Assembly (NCBI RefSeq): GCF_002240055.1
Contig: NZ_CP016753.1
Span: 1,736,001 to 1,800,000, forward strand
DNA length: 64,000 nt
Reading direction: 5' to 3'
Source of the DNA: Leptotrichia sp. oral taxon 498
GTDB taxonomy: Bacteria; Fusobacteriota; Fusobacteriia; Fusobacteriales; Leptotrichiaceae
Of the stretch, positions 1 to 7,226 are shown piece after piece. The notes under the pieces were generated by a model, which was not told the origin of the DNA, ran no database searches, and saw only the letters and a program-made list of their open reading frames with translations. Within the stretch, counting starts at the first letter, position 1; each line of letters begins with the position of its first letter. Both the position numbers and the translations under genes were made by a program.

Positions 1-2
1 TT

Positions 3-176
3 GAAATGTTAAAAGTAAACAGCAATGAAATAAACGGTTTAAAAAGTATGACACAAGGACAATTTGAGATATTAAAAGATAATGAAGATATCTTAAATAA
101 AGATGAAGAAATGCAAAATCAAATTTACAAAAGGATGCGTCTAGTTGTAACAGCCACTTATTTTATAAGATATTAG
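3..176 (+). CDS. 3' end of an unidentified gene (partial)
   Basis: An open frame enters from the left edge and ends at a TAG, giving the last 57 residues of a protein. The visible part is hydrophilic (many K, E, N, D) and ends in a short hydrophobic-aromatic tail, RLVVTATYFIRY. It lies 43 bp before efp on the same strand and could be co-transcribed with it. No family was recognised from this fragment. Confidence 0.5.
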   Translation, partial: EMLKVNSNEINGLKSMTQGQFEILKDNEDILNKDEEMQNQIYKRMRLVVTATYFIRY

Positions 177-219
177 TTAATTTAAAAATAATAAATAAAA
201 TAAATCAGGAGGAAAATTA

Positions 220-792
220 ATGAAACCAGCAGCAGAATTAAGACAGGGAAGTACATACAGAAAGGACAACATACCATATTTAATACTAAAAGCTGAAAGA
301 CATCAATCGACATCAGGAAAAAGACAAAGAGCGGCAGAAGTAAAATTTAAGACAAAAGAATTAATTTCTGGAAAAATTCAAGAAATTACAGTACTTGCTA
401 CCGAACTTATGGACGACATTATTTTAGATAGAAATCAAATGCAATTTTTGTACGAGAGCGACGGCGATTACAACTTTATGGATCAGGAAACTTTTGAGCA
501 AATAGCATTAACAGCAGAAGATTTAGGAGATGCAGTAAACTTTTTAGAAGAAGAAATGATTATTCAAGTATTGATGTATGAAGGAAGACCAGTTGGTGTG
601 GAACTACCTAATACGGTAATTAGGGAAATCACTTATACTGAGCCAGGATTAAAAGGAGATACAATCGGAAGAGCAACAAAACCTGCAACACTAGCAAATG
701 GTTACAGCTTACAGGTTCCTTTATTTGTCGTAATTGGAGATAAAATCAAAATTGACACAAGAACTGGAGAATACATCGAAAGAGCAAATTAA
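220..792 (+). CDS. efp: Translation elongation factor P
   Basis: EF-P binds ribosomes stalled on polyproline stretches and stimulates peptide bond formation. The 190-aa length is standard. Seen: an N-terminal KOW-like domain (about 1-65), the middle OB domain with YNFMDQETFEQI (about 85-96), and the C-terminal signature with VGVELPNTV, EPGLKGDT, KPATLANGY and VPLFV. The ATG has an AGGAGG site 7 bases upstream. The tip residue modified in E. coli, Lys34, is at exactly position 34 here, but the usual PGKG is replaced by SGKR with a further RQR. Family knowledge: EF-P needs a Lys or Arg modification at this tip. No modification enzyme gene is in this window. Confidence 0.96.
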   Translation: MKPAAELRQGSTYRKDNIPYLILKAERHQSTSGKRQRAAEVKFKTKELISGKIQEITVLATELMDDIILDRNQMQFLYESDGDYNFMDQETFEQIALTAEDLGDAVNFLEEEMIIQVLMYEGRPVGVELPNTVIREITYTEPGLKGDTIGRATKPATLANGYSLQVPLFVVIGDKIKIDTRTGEYIERAN

Positions 793-823
793 TAACGAAA
801 ATAAAAAAAAGGATAAAATTATG

Positions 824-854
824 AGCTATCGTTAAAAAACGATGGCTTTTTTTT
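824..854 (+). terminator. Rho-independent terminator after efp
   Basis: AGCTATCGTT pairs with AACGATGGCT (one G-T pair) around a 4-base loop, followed by eight T. It separates efp from the next gene. Confidence 0.88.
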
Positions 855-906
855 GAAAAATAAGTTATAATTAATATTATATTAAAATTTAGGAGATGAG
901 AAATTT

Positions 907-1242
907 ATGGATGATAAAAAAACAAAAAAAGCTGAAATAGCTGAAAAAATAAAAAGAATTGAAGAAATGGAAAAAATTTTGGATAAATCGGCAGATATAT
1001 TTAGAGAAGTAAATTTGGCGCTAGATAAATTAGAAAAAAATTTTTCAGATTATAGAAAATTAGACGAGTATTACAGCAGTAAAAATTGGTTTTCGGATGC
1101 AAACGATTACAATAATGGTAATTTGCCGCAGGACTTAAAATGCGGAGTTTTGAGTGAAGATGCGGCTTATGATTTGTTTGGGGACAGCCATGAGTTGGCG
1201 ATTAGAATGGTGGAAATTGCGGCGAAGATGCTTAGAAGATAG
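907..1242 (+). CDS. DUF4298 family protein
   Basis: A 111-aa, soluble, helical protein. It matches the DUF4298 pattern as I know it: RIEEMEKILDKSADIF near the N-terminus (about 17-32), a YYSSKNWFSDA stretch in the middle (about 55-65), and the C-terminal LPQDLKCGVLSEDAAYDL followed by ELAIRMVEIAAKML. Family function is not established; members are often small stand-alone cytoplasmic proteins. The ATG follows AGGAGATGAG. It is preceded by the efp terminator and its own AT-rich promoter region, so it is probably monocistronic. Confidence 0.8.
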   Translation: MDDKKTKKAEIAEKIKRIEEMEKILDKSADIFREVNLALDKLEKNFSDYRKLDEYYSSKNWFSDANDYNNGNLPQDLKCGVLSEDAAYDLFGDSHELAIRMVEIAAKMLRR

Positions 1243-1322
1243 TTTTTTATTTAAAGGGGAATTAGAGTCTTTTAAATTTATGAAAAATCATTTTAGATGA
1301 AAAAATTAAGGGGTTGATTGAA

Positions 1323-2204
1323 GTGAAAAAAAAGATAATAAAAGGGTTAATATTTATAATTATCATTTTAGGTTTATTTTGCTGTTCAAAAAAGAAAAAT
1401 ACTGATTTAGATTTAGGAAGTGGGATTAATCGGAGTGAAAATACAGTTTTAATTGCTTCGTTTAATGCGTTAAGACTTGGAGAAAAGCAAAAGGATTATT
1501 TAGCATTTGCAAAAATTTTGGCAAATTTTGATTTGATTGGGATAGAAGAGGTTATGAATGAAAAAGGTGTAAAAAAAGTGAAAGCTCAATTGGAAAAATT
1601 GACGCAAGAAAATTGGAATTATATAATTTCAGATCATTCTGTGGGAAGTGAAAATTATCGGGAATTTTATGCTTTTATTTACAGAAAAAATAAATTTTTG
1701 GAAGCAAAGCCAGTCGGATTTTATGTGGAAAAGGATGAAAATGAGTTTATGCGGGAACCTTTTGGCGCATATTTTAAAAGTGGAAACTTCGATTTTGTCT
1801 ACATCATAGCGCACTCGGTTTTCGGGGACAAAGAAAAGCAAAGACTTATTGAAGCTTCAAATTATGCGAATGTCTACGAATATTTTTCAAAACTCACAGA
1901 CGAAGATGACATAATTATTGCGGGAGATTTTAACATGTCTGCGGATAGCTTAGCTTTTAAAAATTTGTCTGAAAAATACGATGTTTCATATATTTTAGAC
2001 CCAAAGGAAAACCCAACAACATTATCGGACACTAAACTTGTAAGTTCATACGACAATTTTTTTATTAATCGTAAAAAAACAAAAGAATTTACTGGAAATT
2101 CTGGAGTTTATAACTTTATAAAAAATGATAATTATGCTGAAATTAAAAAATATGTGTCAGATCATTTATTAATTTTTTCAGAATATTCGACGACGAGTGA
2201 ATGA
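1323..2204 (+). CDS. Endonuclease/exonuclease/phosphatase-fold lipoprotein
   Basis: A DNase I-like (EEP) enzyme anchored by an N-terminal hydrophobic segment with cysteines (GLFCC), probably a lipoprotein though the lipobox is not perfect. The fold's catalytic positions are visible in order: SFNALRLG, GIEEV (metal-binding Glu), IAHSVFG (His), AGDFNMS (Asp/Asn), YDNFFI and the terminal SDHLL (Asp-His). This supports a nuclease or phosphodiesterase, substrate unknown, acting outside the cytoplasm. I chose the GTG at 1323, nine bases after AAGGGG; an in-frame TTG at 1314 touches that site and is unlikely. Confidence 0.82.
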   Translation: MKKKIIKGLIFIIIILGLFCCSKKKNTDLDLGSGINRSENTVLIASFNALRLGEKQKDYLAFAKILANFDLIGIEEVMNEKGVKKVKAQLEKLTQENWNYIISDHSVGSENYREFYAFIYRKNKFLEAKPVGFYVEKDENEFMREPFGAYFKSGNFDFVYIIAHSVFGDKEKQRLIEASNYANVYEYFSKLTDEDDIIIAGDFNMSADSLAFKNLSEKYDVSYILDPKENPTTLSDTKLVSSYDNFFINRKKTKEFTGNSGVYNFIKNDNYAEIKKYVSDHLLIFSEYSTTSE

Positions 2205-2332
2205 AATTAAACTTAAAAGAAAAATAAATTTTAATTGAATAAAATATAATATATAACTCATTTATTAAAATTTGCGGAAATATTAAATTATCAAGGTATA
2301 TAAAAGTTGTAAATTTCTTTTTTTTGATGGTC

Positions 2333-2360
2333 TTGACTTTGATAGAAAATAAGGTATAAT
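2333..2360 (+). promoter_or_regulatory. Promoter of treB
   Basis: TTGACT (2333-2338), a 16-base spacer and TATAAT (2355-2360), followed at 2401 by the GAGAGGAG ribosome site now separated from treB by the inserted element. Confidence 0.75.
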
Positions 2361-2488
2361 ATATTGTTATTGAAAAATATCGAATTATAATTTTATCTTA
2401 GAGAGGAGTTTTTATTAAGTGTGTTAGAACACTCGTGGCTTTAGCCATGAGATGAATAACACCAACATTGAAAATATTGCTTTAAAAT

Positions 2489-2517
2489 TTGCAATATTAC
2501 TAATTTTAGAGTATAAT
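2489..2517 (+). promoter_or_regulatory. Promoter inside the IS605-type element
   Basis: TTGCAA, a 17-base spacer and TATAAT, pointing toward the right end of the element and treB. It would start a transcript near 2524. Confidence 0.6.
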
Positions 2518-2523
2518 ATATTT

Positions 2524-2700
2524 GGGTTTAAAATTAATATACAGATAAAAAGTAGCAGTGTAGACATAATGTCTTATCTAGTAGTGGCTATTGTGGACTA
2601 GCCAAAAAGAATAAGGATTTTAAAATCAAACTTCTTAGAAGATAACTTACTTTTTCAGTTATCTTATGAAGCTCTTGACTTTTAGTCGTGAGTAGTTCAC
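2524..2700 (+). ncRNA. Candidate omega-RNA-like structured transcript
   Basis: The predicted transcript from the internal promoter has no coding potential and several hairpins: GACAT/ATGTC, GGCTA/TAGCC, AGATAACT/AGTTATCT (8 perfect pairs), and the terminal hairpin before GAGTAGTTCAC. In TnpB systems the guide RNA runs out of the transposon right end, and the bases just outside form the guide. Here the guide would be the first codons of treB from 2701. This is inferred from position and shared end structure, not from a matched RNA model. Confidence 0.42.
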
Positions 2701-4246
2701 GAATAAGTATCATGATGATGCCGTTAAGTTATTAAAACTTGTCGGCGGAAAAGAAAATGTCGTAGCAGTAACTCATTGTGCGACTAGAATGAGATTTTCT
2801 CTTGCGGATGAGAAAAAAGCAAATCCAAAAGAGATAGGACAGCTTGATTCTGTTAAGGGAACGTTTACTAATGCGGGACAGTTTCAAGTAATTGTCGGAA
2901 ATGATGTTGGAGACTTTTATAAGGAATTTATAAATGTGTCAGGTATTCAAGCGGCTTCAAAAGAAGATGTAAAAAAAGCCGCAATGAAACAGCAGCCATT
3001 ATTACAAAGAATGGTTGCACATTTAGCGGAAATTTTTGTGCCGTTAATTCCAGCATTGGTAGCTGGAGGGCTTATGCTTGGTATTGGAAACTTTTTACAA
3101 GCTAATTTACCATTTTTAGGTGGAAAATCATTTAAAGATATTTCGGAATTAGCAAGAGTTATTTTATTCTTTACAGACTGGATTGGTGGAGCTGTATTCG
3201 GAATGCTGCCAGTATTAGTTTGCTGGTCTACAGTTAGAAAGTTCAAGGGGAACGAAGCTCTTGGTATTGTGCTAGGATTGATGTTAGTAGCAGGAACTAT
3301 GTTAAATGCCTATGTTTACGGTGATATTTCTTCAAGTAAGGAATTGGCAGGTGCAGGAGTTCACCTAAAAGATATTTTAATTAATGGTTCAGCTAAATAT
3401 GCTCATTTATTTGGTGGAAAAGATCCGTTTAACATTGAGGCAGGAAAGCATGTGTTAAATTTAGGATTTACAAAATTAATGTTAGTTGGATATCAGGCAC
3501 AAGTATTGCCAGCAATGTTTGCAGGAATTGCATTATGTTATATTGAAGGTTTCTTTAATAAGAGAACACCAGAAGTATTAAAATTAGTGTGGGTTCCATT
3601 TATTACATTGATAGTTACAGGATTCTTAACAATTTTATTCATTGGACCATTTGCTAGAACATTAGGAGAATGGTTAGTTGCAATATTTGCGTTCTTATTT
3701 AAGACACCGGGGCTAAAATATGTTGGAGCACTTTTATTTGGTTCAACTTATGCACCATTGGTTATAACAGGACTACATCACACATTTATAGCAGTTGATT
3801 TACAATTGGCGGCAGCTTCGGGTGGAACATTCATTTGGCCATTGATTGCACTGTCAAATATGGCACAATCAGGTGCAGTTTTTGCAACATACTTTATTTA
3901 CAAAAAAGATAAAAAACAAGAATCAGTATCGTTATCTTCAACTGTATCAGCTTGTTTTGGGATTACAGAACCAGCTTTATTTGGGGCAAACTTGAAATAT
4001 ATGTACCCATTTTATGCAGCAATAACAGCTTCAGCATTAGCAGCAGTTATTTCTACTGGATTTAACGTATTGGCAAATGGAATCGGAGTTGGAGGAATTG
4101 CATTAGCATTCCTATCAATTAAATTTGAAGGTGCTCATCAATTAGGATTCTGGTTAGCTTCAATAGTTGCTTTTGGATTGGCATTCGTATTGACATTTGT
4201 ATTCTCTAAAAATCCAAAATTAAACAAAGGAAGTTTAACAAATTAA
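2701..4246 (+). pseudogene. treB: PTS trehalose-type IIBC permease, start codon split by element
   Basis: The protein resembles TreB, which imports and phosphorylates trehalose. The frame is open from just before 2701: a IIB domain with the phospho-cysteine motif VTHCATRMRF, then VKGTFTNAGQFQV, a linker, and a IIC domain of about ten membrane segments with PLVITGLHHT, WPLIALSNMAQ and FGITEPALFG. No start codon precedes the IIB Cys in the present sequence; the first ATG (2789) lies after it. Bases 2414-2415 (AT) plus 2701 (G) would give ATG-AAT-AAG-TAT behind GAGAGGAG, encoding a 515-aa protein. So the gene is intact except for the insertion. No treC or regulator is adjacent. Trehalose is inferred from similarity to TreB. 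Confidence 0.85.
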
Positions 4247-4326
4247 TAAAAAGCTATAAAAATATAGATTAAGCTTTACAATAATATTATTTGTTGCGGA
4301 ATTTGAGAATAAATTAATAAAATTTG

Positions 4327-4353
4327 GCGGGAGTTTTAACTCCTGCTTTTTTT
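4327..4353 (+). terminator. Terminator after treB
   Basis: GCGGGAG and CTCCTGC arms (one G-T pair) followed by seven T. Confidence 0.85.
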
Positions 4354-4371
4354 ATTTTTTTATTTCAGTCC

Positions 4372-4400
4372 TTGAATTTTAATCAAAGATTTGGTAAAAT
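4372..4400 (+). promoter_or_regulatory. Promoter of serA
   Basis: TTGAAT, 17-base spacer, TAAAAT. The same TTTGGTAAAAT context recurs before the amidase gene at 45895. A 116-base leader follows with no structure I could assign. Confidence 0.6.
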
Positions 4401-4516
4401 AAATACATAATTAAGTATTGCAAATATTAAAAAATATCGAGATATAGTGTAAAATAGTGATACATTATAATATTTGTATATAAAATAGAAATTTTAAAGT
4501 CAAAAAAGGAGAGACT

Positions 4517-6109
4517 ATGTTCAAAATACTAGTTGGAGAATATATTGATGATGAAGCAATTTCACATTTAAAAGAGGCAAAAGATATAAAAGTGGATGTG
4601 AAAATTGGAATTAAAAGAGAAGAAATCTTAGATATTATACAAGATTATGACGCTTTAATTGTGAGAAGTGTTATTAAAGTTGACAAAGAATTGCTTGATA
4701 GAGCTAAAAATTTAAAAATAGTAGGTCGTGCTGGGAATGGAGTTGATAATATCAATATTCCCGAAGCTACTGCACACGGAGTAATTGTTGCAAATACGCC
4801 TGACAGCAACACAGTTTCGGCTTGTGAAATTGCAATTGGACTTATGATAGCGTCAGCAAGAAATATAGTTTCAGCAAATAATTTTATAAAAAGCGGAAAA
4901 TGGGAAAGAGAAATTTTTGTTGGAAATGAATTATTTGAAAAAACATTGGGAATCATTGGTCTAGGAAGAATTGGAAGTCTTATGGCAAAGAGAATGAAAG
5001 CGTTTGGAATGAATTTAATTGCATATGATCCATATATTTCTGATGAAATATTTAAGAGAAATAATTGTGAAAAAGCAAATACGCTTGATGAACTTTTAAA
5101 AAAATCAGATGTAATTACAATTCATACACCGAAGACAAATGAAACAATAAATATAATAAATTCTGAAAATATTTCTAAGTTAAAAGATGGAGTTAGACTT
5201 GTCAATGCGGCTCGTGGAGGATTATTTAATGAAGAGGCAGTTGCAGAAGGTCTAAGAAGTGGGAAAATAGCAAGTTTCGGTTACGATGTTCACTCAGTTG
5301 AGCCAAGAAGTGAATGTGTACTTTATGAATTTGAAAATGCGATTGCAACACCACATATCGGAGCGACAACTTACGAAGCGCAAAGAAATGTTGGAACTCA
5401 AGTTGTAAAACAAGTATTAAACGGACTTCGTGGAGAAATCGTGGAAACAGCGGTGAACTTGCCGTCAATTGGAAGAGAAGAATATTTAATCGTAAAACCT
5501 TATATAAATTTAGCTGAAAAATTGGGAAAAATTTATTTTCAAATTGAAAAAAATCCAATTTCAAATATCGTAATTAATTATTACGGTGAAATAGCCCAGC
5601 AAGAAACAGCATTAGTTGATGCAACTGCAATAAAAGGGATTTTGGAGCCTGTATTAAAAGAAGAAGTGAATTACATAAATTCAAGACCGCTTGCTGAAAA
5701 AAGAGGAATTAATATTTCAATAAATAAAAAAGATGAAAAGTACAAAAATTACGCGTCAGCAATTGAATTTGTTGTAAGTAATGAAGAAGGGCATAAAGTT
5801 CATGTTGTCGGAACAATTGGGATAAATGGTGAAGAGAGAATAGTAAACATCAAAAAACACGATGTCGACATGGCAATTTCAGATAACATGATTTATCTTG
5901 GAAATGACGATGTTCCAGGAGTAATTGGAGCTGTTGGAGCAACATTAGGAAAAGCTGGTGTGAATATTGCAACAATGAATGTTGGAAGAAGAGATAACAG
6001 TGCTATAATGCTACTTACTGTGGATAGTGAAGTAGAAGGAAATGCGCTTAGAAATTTGAGAAAATTAAGTCAAATTAAATGGGCTCATTATTTGGATTTG
6101 AAATTATAA
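4517..6109 (+). CDS. serA: D-3-phosphoglycerate dehydrogenase
   Basis: Oxidises 3-phosphoglycerate to 3-phosphohydroxypyruvate, the first step of serine synthesis. At 530 aa it is the long form with an intervening domain and a C-terminal ACT domain. Seen: substrate region VGRAGNGVDNI (about 74-84), NAD-binding GLGRIGSLMAKRM (about 147-160), catalytic Arg in NAARGGLFNEEAV (about 232), catalytic His in TPHIGATTYEAQ (about 280), and ACT-type DDVPGVIGAVGATLGKAGVNI near the end. The ATG is 7 bases after AGGAG. thrB follows after 94 bp, so the two may be co-transcribed, but serB and serC are not here. Confidence 0.96.
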   Translation: MFKILVGEYIDDEAISHLKEAKDIKVDVKIGIKREEILDIIQDYDALIVRSVIKVDKELLDRAKNLKIVGRAGNGVDNINIPEATAHGVIVANTPDSNTVSACEIAIGLMIASARNIVSANNFIKSGKWEREIFVGNELFEKTLGIIGLGRIGSLMAKRMKAFGMNLIAYDPYISDEIFKRNNCEKANTLDELLKKSDVITIHTPKTNETINIINSENISKLKDGVRLVNAARGGLFNEEAVAEGLRSGKIASFGYDVHSVEPRSECVLYEFENAIATPHIGATTYEAQRNVGTQVVKQVLNGLRGEIVETAVNLPSIGREEYLIVKPYINLAEKLGKIYFQIEKNPISNIVINYYGEIAQQETALVDATAIKGILEPVLKEEVNYINSRPLAEKRGINISINKKDEKYKNYASAIEFVVSNEEGHKVHVVGTIGINGEERIVNIKKHDVDMAISDNMIYLGNDDVPGVIGAVGATLGKAGVNIATMNVGRRDNSAIMLLTVDSEVEGNALRNLRKLSQIKWAHYLDLKL

Positions 6110-6156
6110 AAAATATAAAACAAAGAAAAGAAAAAAAAGAATAAGAAAGGAGCACG

Positions 6157-6191
6157 ATCGAAAAGTTTTAATCAAATTAAAATTTTTCGAT
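6157..6191 (+). other. Long hairpin between the thrB ribosome site and start codon
   Basis: Two 16-base arms (6157-6172 and 6176-6191, one G-T pair) with a 3-base loop. It lies between AAGGAGC (6147-6153) and the thrB ATG (6204). No run of T follows, so it does not look like a normal terminator. Folding would bring the ribosome site to roughly 15 bases from the start. Confidence 0.6.
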
Positions 6192-6203
6192 TTATAACAA
6201 GAA

Positions 6204-7097
6204 ATGGGTTTAAAATTTAAAGTTAGAGTACCGGGAACTTCTGCAAATATTGGTGTTGGTTATGATTGTCTGGGAGTTGCACTAGATTATTTTTTGGAAA
6301 TGGAAGTTGAAGAGAGCGATAAAATTGAGTTTTTTGAAAATGGAAAACCTTTTCCAATACCGATTGAAGAAAATTTAATTTTTGAAGCGATAAAATATAC
6401 TGAAAAACATTTGGTAAAAAATATTCCAAGCTACAAAGTGAATATTACAAGAAACGACATTCCTATTTCTCGTGGGCTTGGGAGTAGCTCATCAGCAATT
6501 GTTGCGGGAATTTTAATTGCAAATAAATTTGCTGGAGATGTTTTGGACATGGATAAAATCGCAGAATTAGCTGTAGAAATGGAAGGACATCCAGACAATG
6601 TCGTACCTGCAATATTTGGAGGAATGGTCTTGACTGCTCACGACAAGGATAAATTGGTGTATAGTTCGCTTCTTAGTTCAGATGACTTATGTTTTTATGT
6701 TATGATACCAGATTTTAAATTATCAACTGAGAAAGCTAGAAGTGTACTTCCAAATTCTTATTTAGTTTCGGATGTAATTAACAATATGTCAAAACTTGGG
6801 TTATTAGTAAATGCTTTTAGCAAAGGAGAATATCAAAATTTAAGATTTTTATTGGGAGATAAAATTCATCAGCCTTATAGATTTGCACTTATAAACGATT
6901 CTGAAAAAATATTTGAAATGTCGAAAAAATATGGAGCATTGGGAGAATACATAAGTGGTGCGGGACCAACTTTAATCTCGCTTAATTATGACAACGATGA
7001 ATTTTTGGAAAATATGAGAAAAGAACTTGAAAAATTGCCAGATAAATGGACTATTGAAAAGAAAAAAATAAATTTATATGGAGCTGAAGTTTTTTGA
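6204..7097 (+). CDS. thrB: Homoserine kinase
   Basis: A GHMP-family kinase that phosphorylates homoserine to O-phosphohomoserine in threonine synthesis. Length 297 aa is normal. Seen: the N-terminal KVRVPGTSANIGVGYDCLG (residues 5-23), the ATP-binding GHMP motif ISRGLGSSSSAIVAG (about 89-103), EGHPDNVVPAIFGG (about 127-140) and the C-terminal ISGAGPTLISL. The ATG is fixed by the family N-terminus even though no ribosome site lies directly before it; the nearest is AAGGAGC 51 bases upstream, across a strong hairpin. thrA and thrC are not in this window. Confidence 0.95.
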   Translation: MGLKFKVRVPGTSANIGVGYDCLGVALDYFLEMEVEESDKIEFFENGKPFPIPIEENLIFEAIKYTEKHLVKNIPSYKVNITRNDIPISRGLGSSSSAIVAGILIANKFAGDVLDMDKIAELAVEMEGHPDNVVPAIFGGMVLTAHDKDKLVYSSLLSSDDLCFYVMIPDFKLSTEKARSVLPNSYLVSDVINNMSKLGLLVNAFSKGEYQNLRFLLGDKIHQPYRFALINDSEKIFEMSKKYGALGEYISGAGPTLISLNYDNDEFLENMRKELEKLPDKWTIEKKKINLYGAEVF

Positions 7098-7159
7098 ATA
7101 AATAAATAAACAAAAATTTAAATAAAAATTTTAAAATAAATAAATTTAATAAAAAATAA

Positions 7160-7188
7160 TTGATATTTACTGTATTTTACAGTTTATA
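7160..7188 (+). promoter_or_regulatory. Promoter with overlapping palindrome before the thymidine kinase gene
   Basis: TTGATA (7160-7165), 17 bases, TTTATA (7183-7188). ACTGTA, TTT, TACAGT (7169-7183) is a perfect inverted repeat filling the spacer, a typical repressor-site position. The regulator is unknown. Confidence 0.45.
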
Positions 7189-7226
7189 TCTTTTATTTTT
7201 TTTATAAAAAATTAGAAAGGGGAAAG

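Larger units (their letters stand above)
2416..2700 (+). mobile_element. 285-bp IS200/IS605-type non-autonomous element in treB
   Basis: No open reading frame of note. The left end has a subterminal hairpin (CTCGTGGC, loop TTTA, GCCATGAG). The right end has GAAGCTC, a hairpin and GAGTAGTTCAC, the same frame as the right end at 59700 next to tnpB. As expected for IS200/IS605 elements there are no terminal inverted repeats and no obvious target duplication. The left boundary after TTTAT (2411-2415) is set by the fact that joining 2415 to 2701 restores a treB ATG; it is therefore an inference. The inside carries a promoter and several hairpins. Confidence 0.75.

Noticed and set aside
1314-1322. 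TTG start for the EEP lipoprotein
   Set aside because: It touches the AAGGGG site, leaving no spacing; the GTG nine bases later fits.
2416-2700. A riboswitch or T-box leader of treB
   Set aside because: It lies after the ribosome site and inside the start codon, and its right end matches the tnpB element end.
2416-2700. HEARO/IscB-type omega RNA
   Set aside because: The end structure matches the TnpB-type right end in the same window, with the guide position at the 3' side; no IscB or IsrB is present.
6157-6191. Terminator between serA and thrB
   Set aside because: The hairpin is long but is followed by TTATAAC, not a T run, and thrB starts 12 bases later.
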